From the NCBI RefSeq assembly GCF_000717055.1, contig NZ_JNXI01000032.1, positions 1-58,247 of the forward strand: a DNA stretch of 58,247 nt. Direction: 5' to 3'. The stretch's first letter is position 1. The number at the start of each line of letters is the position of its first letter. The translations under genes and the position numbers were made by a program. This document shows, piece by piece, positions 8,780-17,900 of the stretch. This DNA comes from Streptomyces iakyrus (lineage in GTDB: Bacteria > Actinomycetota > Actinomycetes > Streptomycetales > Streptomycetaceae). The notes under the pieces are model-generated. The model did no database searches. It was not told the DNA's origin and saw only the letters and a list, made by a program, of their open reading frames with translations.

Positions 8780-9197
8780 CCCGCCTGGCCGCCACCTCAG
8801 ACACCAGCCGCAAGCCAACTGTCTGTGATACTCGGGCCGGGGCCCGGCGGTGTCTCCCTCGGCAACGATGCGGTAGACGGTGGCGACCGAGGGGTGGCTC
8901 GCCCTTGTTCTTGCCGGACGGGATGACGATTTGCGGGCGAGGTCTGAAGCGGGCGACGTTCTGGGCGCGCGGGGCACGGGCGTACGCGGCCACGCCTGCG
9001 GCGTACGGCCTTGGGCCGTACGCCGCGGACCGTCGGTGAACCTACGACCCGACTGGAAGGTGAAGGCGGCCCGCCGGGCGCTCCGAAGTCCGCGCCCCGC
9101 CCGGGGCGCCGGCCTGCTCACCGACCCCTTCAGCCTGGCGTCCCGCCCCCTGAGCGCCGCACGCCAGCCTGTCACCACCCCTGCAAGGAGTAGTACG
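8780..9197. other. Intergenic region with strong palindrome and possible gene remnant
   Basis: No intact gene is seen. A perfect 13-bp hairpin lies at 8998-9026. On the minus strand around 8840-8900 one frame reads HPSVATVYRIVAEGDTAG, reminiscent of a DNA-binding helix from a mobile-element protein, but it is short and isolated. The last 50 bp lead into the ACR3-like gene with AAGGAG at 9185-9190. Confidence 0.4.
8998..9026. terminator. Perfect 13-bp hairpin, terminator-like
   Basis: GCGGCGTACGGCC (8998-9010) and GGCCGTACGCCGC (9014-9026) pair perfectly around a TTG loop. It sits between the efflux operon and the ACR3-like gene, so it probably ends transcription of the former. The lack of a T-run is normal for streptomycete terminators. 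A protein-binding role is possible. Confidence 0.6.
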
Positions 9198-10169
9198 TTG
9201 TCGCAGTCATCCGGCCTGGTCGCAGGCATGGAACGTCACCAGGTCACCGCCTACGTGGGGGCGATGGCGGCCGGGGCAGTGGTGGGCTGGGCCGCTCCTA
9301 CGGCGGGGCCGGGACTGGAGCACGCCATCAATCCGGCGCTCGCGGCCCTGTTGTACGTGACGTTCTTGCAGGTGCCCGCCGCCGAGCTGGGCCGCTCGCT
9401 TCGGGCGGGCCGGTTCCTGGCCGCCGCGCTGGTGGTGAACTTCGTGGTGGTACCGATGGTGGTCGCGGCGATGTTCGCGTTCCTGCCGGCCAACCAGGCG
9501 GTGCGGCTGGGAGTGCTGCTGGTGCTGCTGGCCCCGTGCGTGGACTACGTGATCGTCTTCAGCGGGCTGGCCGGCGGCAGCAGCCGGCGGCTGCTGGCTG
9601 CGACGCCGTTGCTGCTGCTCGCGCAGATGGTGCTGCTGCCGGGCTTCCTGCTTCTGTTCATGGGCTCGGACCTGGCCGAGGTGGTGAAGGTCGGCCCGTT
9701 CGTCGACGCGTTCGTCGTGCTGATTGTCATCCCGCTGGCCCTGGCCTGGCTCACGCAAGGCTGGGCCGCCCGCCGTGCGGCCGGGCAGAAGGTTGCCGAG
9801 ATGATGGGCACGACGATGGTGCCGCTGATGGCGGCCACCTTGCTGACGGTGGTCGCCTCCCAGGTTCCCAAGCTGAATGACAGCCTCGCCGACGTGGCCC
9901 GCGTGATGCCGTTTTATGTGCTCTTCCTGGCGGTGATGGCGTTCGCCGGGCTCGCCGTCGCCCGCATGTTCCGACTGGACGTGCCCGCGAGCCGGGCGAT
10001 CGTGTTCACGGGCGCGACCCGCAACTCCCTGGTCGTCCTGCCGCTGGCGCTGGCCCTGCCCGACGCGCTTGCCATCGCGGCGGTGGTGGTGGTCGCCCAG
10101 ACCCTGGTGGAAGTGGTCGGCATGGTGATCTACGTCCGGGCAGTGCCCCGGCTGCTGCCGGCCCGCTGA
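9198..10169 (+). CDS. ACR3-like arsenite/bile-acid family permease
   Basis: A 323-residue, ten-helix permease of the BART superfamily. LLAPCVDYVIVFSGLAGG in the fourth helix carries the conserved Cys of arsenite carriers, and GATRNSLVVLPLALAL followed by TLVEVVGM carries the conserved Glu helix. ACR3 proteins expel As(III) using the membrane potential or proton gradient. The TTG start at 9198 is chosen because AGGAG lies seven bases upstream; the frame is open further upstream, but that part crosses the hairpin and looks non-coding. No arsenate reductase or arsR is adjacent, so another oxyanion is possible. Confidence 0.85.
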   Translation: MSQSSGLVAGMERHQVTAYVGAMAAGAVVGWAAPTAGPGLEHAINPALAALLYVTFLQVPAAELGRSLRAGRFLAAALVVNFVVVPMVVAAMFAFLPANQAVRLGVLLVLLAPCVDYVIVFSGLAGGSSRRLLAATPLLLLAQMVLLPGFLLLFMGSDLAEVVKVGPFVDAFVVLIVIPLALAWLTQGWAARRAAGQKVAEMMGTTMVPLMAATLLTVVASQVPKLNDSLADVARVMPFYVLFLAVMAFAGLAVARMFRLDVPASRAIVFTGATRNSLVVLPLALALPDALAIAAVVVVAQTLVEVVGMVIYVRAVPRLLPAR

Positions 10170-10414
10170 CGGGGAAAGCCTTCGCCGTGTGCGCCTGGTT
10201 GCGGTTTCCGCTCATGCTCATTGCCCGCACGGCACAGGACGGTGCCGCCGGCGGGCGTCACAGCGGGAGGGAAGTCCGTGGCCCACCCCCCGGCGGCGGA
10301 GCTCATTCCAATGTCCGTTAGTGTGTCGATGCGTCGTTCGGGGGCCTGCCGGTGTGACCGGAGGTGCGGCGCGTCCGCCGGTACTCCTTCCTGCCCCTGT
10401 TTCGGTTGAGGCTC
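10170..10414. other. Leader of the thiol-redox operon
   Basis: No gene is supported here. The stretch separates the ACR3-like gene from the DsbA-like gene and probably holds the promoter of the redox operon, but no clear box or palindrome stands out. Confidence 0.4.
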
Positions 10415-11092
10415 ATGACGAAGAACGTGAAGCTTTCCCTGGCCCTGGTCGCCGTCGCCCTGGCTGTCGTCGCCGCGCTGCTGGCGGCCAATCGCACGCC
10501 TGATGCCACGGCGGATGCCTCGGCCCAGGCAGGCGCCGGCCAGGGCAAGGCCGCGCCCGCTTCGGTGCTGGTCCGCCCCGACAGTCACCGGCTGTCGACG
10601 GCGAAGGGCGGCAAGGTGACGGTCGTGGAGTTCTTGGACCTGGAGTGCGAGTCGTGCCGGGCCGCCTTCCCGCACGTGGAGAAGCTCCGCGAAGAGTACG
10701 AGGGCCGGGTCACGTTCGTGATGCGCTACTTCCCGATCCCCAGCCACAAGAACGCCGAGCTGGCCGCCCGTGCGGTGGAAGCCGCCGCGGCGCAGGGCAA
10801 GCTGGAGGCGATGTACCGGAAGATGTACGAGACCCAGGCCAGCTGGGGCGACCAGCAGGTCTCGCACGAGAAGACCTTCCGCGGCTTCGCCAAGGAACTC
10901 GGGCTGGACATGAAGAAGTTCGAGGCGGACTGGAAGGATCCGGCCACCGCCAAGCGGGTGGAGAAGGACCGCAACGACGGCCTCGCGCTCGGCGTCCAGG
11001 GCACCCCGACGTTCTTCATCAACGGCAAGCGCCCGCAGATCCAGTCGGTGGACGACTTCAGGGCGGCCATCGACGCGGAGCTGGCCAAGTGA
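10415..11092 (+). CDS. DsbA-like membrane-anchored thiol oxidoreductase
   Basis: 225 residues: an N-terminal signal anchor (residues 5-25), a short Ala-rich linker, then a thioredoxin-fold domain with active site C78-E-S-C81 and the cis-proline loop GVQGTPTFFING. This is the DsbA/DsbG-like group in which the partner vitamin K epoxide reductase (VKOR) reoxidises the enzyme. It would form disulfides in exported proteins on the outer face of the membrane. ATG 10415 is taken because it begins a clean signal peptide. The stop overlaps the VKOR start, so the pair is translationally coupled. Confidence 0.9.
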   Translation: MTKNVKLSLALVAVALAVVAALLAANRTPDATADASAQAGAGQGKAAPASVLVRPDSHRLSTAKGGKVTVVEFLDLECESCRAAFPHVEKLREEYEGRVTFVMRYFPIPSHKNAELAARAVEAAAAQGKLEAMYRKMYETQASWGDQQVSHEKTFRGFAKELGLDMKKFEADWKDPATAKRVEKDRNDGLALGVQGTPTFFINGKRPQIQSVDDFRAAIDAELAK

Positions 11093-11733
11093 CCGTCACC
11101 GCCCCGCCCACCCCGTCACAGGCCGCGGGTACCGAGAGCACCGTGCCCGTGGGGCAGCGCATGCTGGCCGTTCTGCTCACGGTCGGCGGAGCGGTCGGTT
11201 TCCTGGCCGCCTTCACGCTGACGGTCGAGAAGATCGCCCTGCTGAAGGACCCGTCCTACAGCCCCTCGTGCAGCATCAATCCGGTGCTCAGCTGCGGGTC
11301 GGTGATGACGACGCCGCAGGCGGAGGTGTTCGGGTTTCCCAACCCGCTGCTGGGGATCGCCGGTTTCGCGGTGGTGACCGCGATAGGGGTGGTGCTGTGG
11401 AGCGGAGCGGTACTGCCGCGCTGGTTCTGGTGGGGAGTGCAGGCGGGGGTCACCTTCGGTGTGGTCTTCGTGCACTGGCTGATCTTCCAGAGCCTGTACC
11501 GGATCGGCGCGCTGTGCCCGTACTGCATGGTGGTGTGGGCGGTGATGATCCCGGTCTTCTGGTACACCGCCGTGCACGTCCTCACCCGCGGGTATCTGCC
11601 CGTGCCGGACCGGGTGCGCCACGCAGCAACGGCAGTGGCCGGCTACCACGGCGTCGTCCTCACCGCCTGGTATCTGATCATCGCCGTGCTGATCCTGCAG
11701 CGGTTCTGGCTGTACTGGACCACCCTCCTCTAA
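11089..11733 (+). CDS. Vitamin K epoxide reductase (VKOR) family protein
   Basis: A 214-residue membrane protein with about five helices. It has the redox centre C143-P-Y-C146 and the loop cysteine pair Cys61 and Cys69 (CSINPVLSCGS), the four cysteines needed for electron relay from DsbA to menaquinone. In actinobacteria VKOR replaces DsbB. The GTG start at 11089 lies within the end of the DsbA-like gene. Together the two genes form a complete disulfide-forming couple, here probably dedicated to the cytochrome c and copper proteins of the same operon. Confidence 0.93.
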   Translation: MTVTAPPTPSQAAGTESTVPVGQRMLAVLLTVGGAVGFLAAFTLTVEKIALLKDPSYSPSCSINPVLSCGSVMTTPQAEVFGFPNPLLGIAGFAVVTAIGVVLWSGAVLPRWFWWGVQAGVTFGVVFVHWLIFQSLYRIGALCPYCMVVWAVMIPVFWYTAVHVLTRGYLPVPDRVRHAATAVAGYHGVVLTAWYLIIAVLILQRFWLYWTTLL

Positions 11734-11765
11734 CCCCGCTCCCGCCCCACCGAAGGCACTCACCG

Positions 11766-12368
11766 ATGAGATCCACTCCTGCCGGCGCCGGTGCACGGAT
11801 TGCGCGCCGCGCCGCCGCCCTCTCCCTCGTCCTGGCCGCGCTGGCCGCCGCGGGCTGCACCACGCAGAGCGACGACGCCCCGCCCTCGACCGCGAAGGCA
11901 GCCGACCGGCAACTGCTGCAGATCCCGGCCGCCGACCGGCAGGCCGCCCCGGATGTGCGGGGCGAGACCCTCACCGGTGAGCAGACCGCGCTGGCCGACT
12001 ACCGCGGCAAGATCGTGGTCATCAACGTGTGGGGCTCCTGGTGCGCGCCGTGCCGGGCCGAGGCACCGCACCTGAAGAAGGTCTTCGAGGACACCCGCGG
12101 GCAGGGCGTCGCGTTCCTCGGGATCAACACCCGGGATGCGACCAAGACCAACGCACTGAACTTCGAGAAGGAGTTCGGCATCACGTATCCCAGCCTGTGG
12201 GATCCGGCCGGGCGGCAGCTGCTGAAGTTCAAGGGGACGATCTCGCCCTCCGCGATCCCCAGCACGGTCGTGATCGACCGTGAGGGCCGCATCGCCGCCC
12301 GCGCGCTGAAGGCTCTCAGCGAGACCGAGCTGCGCAAGATGATCGACCCTGTGCTGAAGGAGGGCTGA
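11766..12368 (+). CDS. TlpA/ResA-like thioredoxin lipoprotein
   Basis: 200 residues with a lipoprotein signal (lipobox LAAAGC near residue 30) and a thioredoxin domain with active site W-C93-A-P-C96. The loop SAIPSTVVIDREG holds the cis-proline. ResA/TlpA proteins reduce the disulfide of apocytochrome c haem sites or copper-centre cysteines on the outer face, drawing electrons from CcdA. ccdA follows after only three bases, which supports this pairing. Confidence 0.92.
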   Translation: MRSTPAGAGARIARRAAALSLVLAALAAAGCTTQSDDAPPSTAKAADRQLLQIPAADRQAAPDVRGETLTGEQTALADYRGKIVVINVWGSWCAPCRAEAPHLKKVFEDTRGQGVAFLGINTRDATKTNALNFEKEFGITYPSLWDPAGRQLLKFKGTISPSAIPSTVVIDREGRIAARALKALSETELRKMIDPVLKEG

Positions 12369-12371
12369 GCC

Positions 12372-13124
12372 ATGCCGATAGCCGCCGGGTTGGAGGCCAC
12401 GGTGCTCAGCGGCTCGCTGCTGCTGGCGCTGCCCGTCGCGGCGCTGGCCGGAGCCGTGTCCTTCTTCTCCCCGTGCGTGCTGCCGCTGGTGCCCGGCTAC
12501 CTCTCCTACGTCACCGGGGTCAGCGGCGCGGACCTGGCCGAGGCCCGCCGCGGGCGCATCCTGGCCGGCACCCTGCTGTTCCTGGCCGGGTTCACCGCGG
12601 TGTTCGTCTCCTTCGGCGCCGCCTTCGGCTACGCGGGCAACGCCCTGCTGGAACACCAAGACCTGCTCATCCGCATCCTGGGCGCGGCGACGATCGCGAT
12701 GGGCCTGTCGTTCATGGGCGTGCTGCCCGGGATGAGCCGGGAGTGGCGGCTGCACCGCCGCCCGGCGGCCGGTCTGGCCGGCGCCCCGATGCTGGGGGTG
12801 CTGTTCGGCCTGGGCTGGACCCCGTGCATCGGCCCCACCCTGGCCGCCGTCCAGGCACTGGCCTTCACCGAAGCCAGCGCCGGCCGCGGCGCGGTGCTGA
12901 CCGTCGCCTACTGCGCGGGCCTGGGCCTGCCCTTCCTCGCCGCCGGGCTCGCCTTCCGCAAGGCACTCGGGGTCTTCGCCTGGGTCAAGTCCCACTACCA
13001 GTGGGTGATGCGCATCGGCGGCGGGATGATGATCGCCACCGGTCTGCTGATGGTCACCGGCGTGTGGAGCTACCTGATCAGCCAGATGCAGTCCTGGTCC
13101 GCCGGCTTCACCGTCGGCATCTGA
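12372..13124 (+). CDS. ccdA: Cytochrome c biogenesis protein CcdA
   Basis: A 250-residue, six-helix DsbD-type membrane thiol transporter. The two conserved cysteines appear in [17 protein letters not shown] (TM1) and [14 protein letters not shown] (TM4). It passes electrons from cytosolic thioredoxin to the TlpA/ResA lipoprotein encoded immediately upstream, keeping cytochrome c cysteines reduced for haem attachment. Length and motif spacing are standard. Confidence 0.95.
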   Translation: MPIAAGLEATVLSGSLLLALPVAALAGAVSFFSPCVLPLVPGYLSYVTGVSGADLAEARRGRILAGTLLFLAGFTAVFVSFGAAFGYAGNALLEHQDLLIRILGAATIAMGLSFMGVLPGMSREWRLHRRPAAGLAGAPMLGVLFGLGWTPCIGPTLAAVQALAFTEASAGRGAVLTVAYCAGLGLPFLAAGLAFRKALGVFAWVKSHYQWVMRIGGGMMIATGLLMVTGVWSYLISQMQSWSAGFTVGI

Positions 13125-13190
13125 AACCCCCGGCTCGACTCTCTCAACTGAGCTGGTAACGGCATGACATGACGACGAGTAAGGATCTTT

Positions 13191-13562
13191 GTGGTGAGTG
13201 AGGAACGGCCGGACTCCTGCGACCTGCTGTGCCTGGACCTGCCGGTCGCCGAGACCATCCGCGCCCGGATGCCGCAGCTGCCCGACCTGGAGCAGGCCGC
13301 CGCCGCGGCCAAGGCACTGGCCGATCCCACCCGCCTGGGAGTGGCCGCCGCGCTGGCCGAGGGCGGCGAGCTGTGCGTGTGCGATGTTTCCTGGGTGGTA
13401 GGCCAGGCCCAGAACCTGGTCTCCCACCATCTGCGGCAGCTGCGCACAGCTGGACTTGCCGCCTCCCGCCGGGAGGGCCGCCTGGTGATGTACATGCTCA
13501 CCGACCGCGGCCGCCATCTGCTGCGGACCCTGCTCGGCACGACTGCGGCCAAGCCCGCCTGA
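13191..13562 (+). CDS. ArsR/SmtB metal sensor, CadC type (Cd/Pb/Zn)
   Basis: 123 residues. The N-terminal arm DSCDLLCLDL carries Cys10 and Cys14, and the helix ELCVCDVS carries Cys62 and Cys64. This four-cysteine set copies the alpha-3N site of staphylococcal CadC, which binds Cd(II) and Pb(II). The DNA-reading helix is AQNLVSHHLRQLR. GTG 13191 is preceded by AAGGA. It sits in the middle of the redox operon, 66 bp after ccdA and 31 bp before the SCO gene, so it may repress part of this operon. It differs from the CmtR-type sensor at 3690 in where the metal binds. Confidence 0.92.
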   Translation: MVSEERPDSCDLLCLDLPVAETIRARMPQLPDLEQAAAAAKALADPTRLGVAAALAEGGELCVCDVSWVVGQAQNLVSHHLRQLRTAGLAASRREGRLVMYMLTDRGRHLLRTLLGTTAAKPA

Positions 13563-13593
13563 CACCGGCCAGAACACCGATCGGAAGCACCTG

Positions 13594-14283
13594 ATGAACT
13601 TGCCCAGTGCACGGCGCCAGCGGGCCGCTGTGGCTGCCCTGACCGTGGCGGCCGCCGTGGCCCTGTCCGCGTGCAGCTCCACCGCCCCTGCCGCCTCGAG
13701 CCAGGATGCTGACGTCGCCCGGGCCTCGGACGATACCCTCTACCGGGGCAGCGAGCTCCAGGCGCCCTACTTCAGCAAGCCGGACCTGCTGCTCACCGAC
13801 ACCACCGGCCAACCGTTCGACCTGCGCAAGAAAACCGCCGGCCGGGCTGTGCTGCTGTTCTTCGGCTACACCAACTGCCCCGACGTGTGCCCCACCACCC
13901 TCAGCGACGTCGCCCTGGCGCTGAAGGAACAGCCCCACGACGTCCGTGACAAGACCGACGTCGTGTTCGTCACCACCGACCCCGAACGCGACACCCCCCA
14001 GGTACTCAAGAAGTGGCTGGCCTCCTTCGACGCGAGCTTCACCGGGCTGAGCGGCGACCTGGAGAAAATCAAGGCAGCCGCCCGTCCGCTCGGCATCAGC
14101 GTCGAGGACCCCAAGAAGCACCACGACGGCACCGTCACCTCCTCCCACGGCGGCCAGGTCATGGCCTTCCTGCCCACGGACGACAAAGCACACGTGGTGT
14201 ACCTGACCGACACCCCGCTGAAGACCTTCACCCACGACCTGCCCCTCCTCGCCCGGGGCAAGCAGACGGACGCGGCACGATGA
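13594..14283 (+). CDS. SCO1/SenC family copper chaperone lipoprotein
   Basis: 229 residues with a lipoprotein signal (lipobox ALSAC near residue 27). The thioredoxin-like domain has the copper motif C95-P-D-V-C99 in FFGYTNCPDVCP, and the distal His ligand lies in SSHGGQV. SCO proteins load copper into the CuA site of cytochrome oxidase, or act as thiol reductases. It fits between the thiol-redox genes and the cytochrome c maturation genes that follow. Confidence 0.93.
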   Translation: MNLPSARRQRAAVAALTVAAAVALSACSSTAPAASSQDADVARASDDTLYRGSELQAPYFSKPDLLLTDTTGQPFDLRKKTAGRAVLLFFGYTNCPDVCPTTLSDVALALKEQPHDVRDKTDVVFVTTDPERDTPQVLKKWLASFDASFTGLSGDLEKIKAAARPLGISVEDPKKHHDGTVTSSHGGQVMAFLPTDDKAHVVYLTDTPLKTFTHDLPLLARGKQTDAAR

Positions 14284-14513
14284 CCACCACTCCCACGCCC
14301 CAGAGCAGGCTGCGGGACGGCACCCGGCCAGTTCGTTCCGGCCGCGCTCGTCGTCCAGGTGCCGCGGCGCCCTTCACTCACGCCCGCCACGCGCCTCGGC
14401 CCGCTCCCCGAGGCCGCCTGGCCACCCCTGCCACCCTCGCCGCTGCCAGCCGCGCGGCCTGTGCCCGCATCATCGCCCGCCGGCGCCCTGCCGGCGTCAA
14501 CGCCGGGAGCTGA
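14280..14513 (+). CDS. Possible small basic ORF between SCO and resB
   Basis: An ATG at 14280 overlaps the SCO stop (ATGA) and opens 77 codons ending just before resB. The product would be Arg/Ala/Pro-rich and unlike any family I know. Third positions are less G/C-biased than in the neighbours, so it may be translated only as a coupling leader, or may be the relic of a lost gene. Confidence 0.3.
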   Translation: MTTTPTPQSRLRDGTRPVRSGRARRPGAAAPFTHARHAPRPAPRGRLATPATLAAASRAACARIIARRRPAGVNAGS

Positions 14514-14516
14514 TCC

Positions 14517-16262
14517 ATGTCCAAGACCACGACGCCCGCTCCCGACACGGCCGACGAATCCTCCAGCCAGGCACGCAGCACGTCGACGGGCGAGGAGCCC
14601 GGGCTCGGGGCCGCCGGTGCACAGCTGTCCACTGCCCCGTCCGAAGGCGGCGGCGTCCCGGAGCTGGGTCTGGTCGGCTGGGTCCGCTGGTGCTGGCGGC
14701 AGCTGACCTCGATGCGTATCGCGTTGATCCTGCTGTTCTTGCTCTCGCTCGCCTCGATCCCCGGATCGCTGCTGCCGCAGCGCGGCACCGACCCGGCGAA
14801 GGTCGACCGGTACAAGGCCGAGCACGACGTCCTCGGGCCGATCTTCGAGAAGCTGCAGCTCTTCAGCGTCTACAGCTCGGTGTGGTTCTCGGCGATCTAC
14901 ATTCTGCTGTTCATATCGCTCATCGGCTGCATCGTGCCCCGCTCCTGGCAGTTCGCTGGGCAGCTGCGTGGCCGCCCGCCGGCCGCGCCGCGAAACCTGA
15001 CCCGCCTGCCCGCGCACACCACATGGCGCACCGAGGCCGAACCCGAGCAGGTCCTGGAAGCCGCGCGCAAGCTCCTGCGGAGCAGGCGCTACCGGACCTG
15101 CACCGCAGAAAACGCGGTGGCCTCCGAGAAGGGCTACCTCCGGGAGGCGGGCAACCTCGTCTTCCACGTATCGCTGATCGTCATGCTCGTCGCCTTCGCC
15201 ACCGGACAGTTGTGGAACTCCGAGGGCGGCAAGCTGGTCGTGGAAGGGGACGGCTTCTCCAACACTCTCAGCCAGTACGACGACCTGAAGTCCGGGGCGC
15301 TCTTCGACCGTCAGAAGCTGCCGCCGTTCGGTTTCACCTTGGAAGGGTTCGACGCGACCTACGAGCGCACCGGCCCGCAAAGGGGCACCCCGCGCACCTT
15401 CCGGGCCCGTGTGTCCTACTGGGAAGGCGCCGACGGCGAACCACGCCCGCGCACCATCACCGTCAACCACCCTCTCGAAGTCGGCGACTCGAAGGTCTAC
15501 CTCCTCGGACACGGCTACGCGCCCGTCGTCACGGTCAAGGACGGTCGGGGCACGATCGCCTACCAGGGTCCTGTGGCCTTCCTTCCGCAGGACAGCAACG
15601 TCACCTCGGTCGGCGTGATCAAGGTGCCGAACTACCGGGACGCCAAGGGCAACAAGGACCAACTGGGCTTCCAGGGGGTGTTCGTGCCGACGTTCGGGGG
15701 TGTGGGCTCGGGCTCGATGTTCTCGCAGTTCCCCGCCCTGGACTATCCGGTCCTGGCGCTGACCGCATACCGGGGCGACCTGGGGCTCGATTCGGGACTG
15801 CCGCAGAACGTCTACCAGCTCGACCTGAAGAACATGAAGCAGTTCACGGACGCCAAGGGCAACAAGCTCAGGAAGATGCTGCGGCCGGGCGAGACCATGA
15901 CCCTGCCGGGCGGCGCCGGTTCGCTGACCTTCGACGGCGTCAAGGAATGGGCCACCTTCCAGGTCTCCCACCGTCCCGGCAACGGCCTGGCCCTGGCCGG
16001 CGCGCTGGCGGCGCTGATCGGCCTGTCGGCGTCGCTGTTCATCCAGCGCCGCCGGATCTGGGTGAAGGCCACCCCCGGCGAGGACGGCACCACCGTCGTC
16101 GAGGTCGCCGGACTGGGCCGCAGCGAGTGGGCCCGGCTGCCCGAGGAGGTCGCCGCGGTGGCCCTCGCCCTGCGACCCGACGCCCCCGCCCTGCCCCCGG
16201 CCCAGGACGCCACCGACTCAGCCCCCACCCCTGCCGACCCCGCACCAGGAGCACGCCCGTGA
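14517..16262 (+). CDS. resB: Cytochrome c biogenesis protein ResB (copy 1)
   Basis: 581 residues. The arrangement is the usual System II ResB/Ccs1: conserved GWVRWCWRQLTSMRIALIL leading into TM1, then TM2 (SAIYILLFISLIGCIV), TM3 after EKGYLREAGNLVFHVSL, a large extracytoplasmic domain, and a final helix near residue 500. With CcsB it carries haem across the membrane and attaches it to CXXCH motifs of apocytochromes. The GTGA overlap with ccsB shows tight coupling. A second homologous pair lies at 45-47.6 kb on the other strand. Confidence 0.94.
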   Translation: MSKTTTPAPDTADESSSQARSTSTGEEPGLGAAGAQLSTAPSEGGGVPELGLVGWVRWCWRQLTSMRIALILLFLLSLASIPGSLLPQRGTDPAKVDRYKAEHDVLGPIFEKLQLFSVYSSVWFSAIYILLFISLIGCIVPRSWQFAGQLRGRPPAAPRNLTRLPAHTTWRTEAEPEQVLEAARKLLRSRRYRTCTAENAVASEKGYLREAGNLVFHVSLIVMLVAFATGQLWNSEGGKLVVEGDGFSNTLSQYDDLKSGALFDRQKLPPFGFTLEGFDATYERTGPQRGTPRTFRARVSYWEGADGEPRPRTITVNHPLEVGDSKVYLLGHGYAPVVTVKDGRGTIAYQGPVAFLPQDSNVTSVGVIKVPNYRDAKGNKDQLGFQGVFVPTFGGVGSGSMFSQFPALDYPVLALTAYRGDLGLDSGLPQNVYQLDLKNMKQFTDAKGNKLRKMLRPGETMTLPGGAGSLTFDGVKEWATFQVSHRPGNGLALAGALAALIGLSASLFIQRRRIWVKATPGEDGTTVVEVAGLGRSEWARLPEEVAAVALALRPDAPALPPAQDATDSAPTPADPAPGARP

Positions 16263-17353
16263 ACATCGCTGCCGCAGCCAACGAGGACATGGCCTCCATC
16301 AGCAACGTACTGATCTACTCGGCGATGGCGGTCTACACCCTCGCCTTCCTCGCCCACATCACGGAATGGGTCTTCGGCAGCCGCAGCAAGGTGGGCCGCA
16401 CCGCCGCCGCCCTGACCCAGCCCCCGGCCACCGCCCCACTTCCCGCCGTCACCGTCACGGCCACCCGCAAGGCCGGGGGCACCACCGTGATCGAACGAGC
16501 CGAGGTCACCACCCGCTCCGCCGTCGGCAGCCGAGACGTTCCCGACGGCCCCGGAGCCGCGGCCGGGGACGAGAAGGGCGAGCTGTACGGGCGGATCGCG
16601 ATCTCCCTGACTGTCCTGGCCTTCCTGGTCCACCTCGGCGGCGTGGTGGCCCGGACGCTGTCGGTGCAGCGCGCCCCGTGGGGCAACATGTACGAGTTCT
16701 CCACCACCTTCTCCCTGGTCGCCGTGGGCGGATACCTCCTGTTCCTCACGCTCGGCAAGAACGTGCGCTGGATCGGCCTGCCCCTGGTCACCTCGGTCCT
16801 CCTCGACCTCGGCCTGGCCGTGACGGTCCTGTACACCGACAGCGACCAGCTCGTTCCCGCCCTCAACTCCTACTGGCTGTGGATCCACGTCTCCTGCGCG
16901 ATCATCTCCGGCGCCATGTTCTACCTCGGCGCGCTGGCCACAGTTCTCTACCTCTTCCGCGACCGTTACGAGACCAAGCTCGCCTCCGCCGAGGGCAAGC
17001 AGCCCGGCCGTGCTGCCTCGTCCGTCCTGGGACGGCTGCCCGCGGCCGCCAGCCTGGACAAGTTCGCCTACCGCATCAACGCGGTCATCTTCCCGCTGTG
17101 GACCTTCACGATCATCGCGGGTGCGATCTGGGCCGAGGCCGCCTGGGGCCGCTACTGGGGCTGGGACCCCAAGGAGACCTGGTCCTTCATCACCTGGGTC
17201 GCCTACGCCTGCTACCTCCACGCCCGCGCCACCGCCGGCTGGAAGGGCCGCAAGGCCGCCTACCTCGTCCTGATCGCCTTCGCCTGCTTCATCTTCAACT
17301 ACTACGGCGTCAACATGTTCATCACCGGCCTGCACTCCTACGCCGGCGTCTGA
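16259..17353 (+). CDS. ccsB: Cytochrome c biogenesis protein CcsB/ResC (copy 1)
   Basis: 364 residues, about eight helices. The haem-handling WWD-type motif is WGRYWGWDPKETWSFITW, followed by YLHARATAGWKGRKAA and the end FNYYGVNMFITGLHSY, all hallmarks of CcsA/CcsB. Residues 45-105 form an extra hydrophilic loop typical of actinobacteria. It partners ResB from the overlapping upstream gene. It is very similar to the copy at 44800-45915. Confidence 0.95.
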   Translation: MNIAAAANEDMASISNVLIYSAMAVYTLAFLAHITEWVFGSRSKVGRTAAALTQPPATAPLPAVTVTATRKAGGTTVIERAEVTTRSAVGSRDVPDGPGAAAGDEKGELYGRIAISLTVLAFLVHLGGVVARTLSVQRAPWGNMYEFSTTFSLVAVGGYLLFLTLGKNVRWIGLPLVTSVLLDLGLAVTVLYTDSDQLVPALNSYWLWIHVSCAIISGAMFYLGALATVLYLFRDRYETKLASAEGKQPGRAASSVLGRLPAAASLDKFAYRINAVIFPLWTFTIIAGAIWAEAAWGRYWGWDPKETWSFITWVAYACYLHARATAGWKGRKAAYLVLIAFACFIFNYYGVNMFITGLHSYAGV

Positions 17354-17900
17354 CCCCGACAGCAGCTGCGAGGCCGGGCTCTGCGGCTCTCATCGTCGGC
17401 GGCGCGAGCGCCCACCTGATCGGCCGCCGCCGCGGGACAAGCCCCCGCTCAGTCGGTCCCCCGCGCTACCCGCGATCTCCGGGTGCGCTGGTGCTGGTAC
17501 CAGTCGGCCACACCGGCGCCCAGCCACAGCGGCACATGACCACCCCGATGAGCCATCGCCGTGCCGCCGGCTCCGTCCCCAGTGAACGCCGAACATCGCT
17601 GGGCCAGACGATTTTGTGGCGCACGAGGCGTACCAGCGTCGCGTGGTCAGGTGCATGCAGCGTCTTCAGGCATCCCCGGCTCCCCGCACTATCATCGAAC
17701 AAACCCGATGACAGCGGGAACAGCCGATATGATGCAGAGGTGTTCGGCTGACGCTCGATGGAGGGCTGAGGCAGCAGCCCGTGCCGCCTGGCGATGTTCG
17801 GTGCCGCACGGGCGGTTGGGGCGTGTGTGGCCGCGCTGTCGCGGCGAGCGTGCGGTGCGCGGGCGCTGTGGTTCCCCAGGGCAGACATCCGGAGGATCTG
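17354..17900. other. Intergenic region before the AraC regulator
   Basis: No gene is supported in these 547 bp. G/C-rich complementary blocks at about 17397-17440 (GGCGGCG with CGCCGCC) could end the cytochrome maturation operon. An AT-richer patch at 17680-17735 (ACTATCATCGAACAAACC) may hold a promoter. GGAGG at 17891-17895 is the ribosome binding site of the next gene. Confidence 0.4.

Noticed and set aside
11760..13682. A 640-codon minus-strand frame across ccdA and TlpA
   Set aside because: Gly/Gln/His-rich shadow of well-defined plus-strand genes; no recognisable fold.
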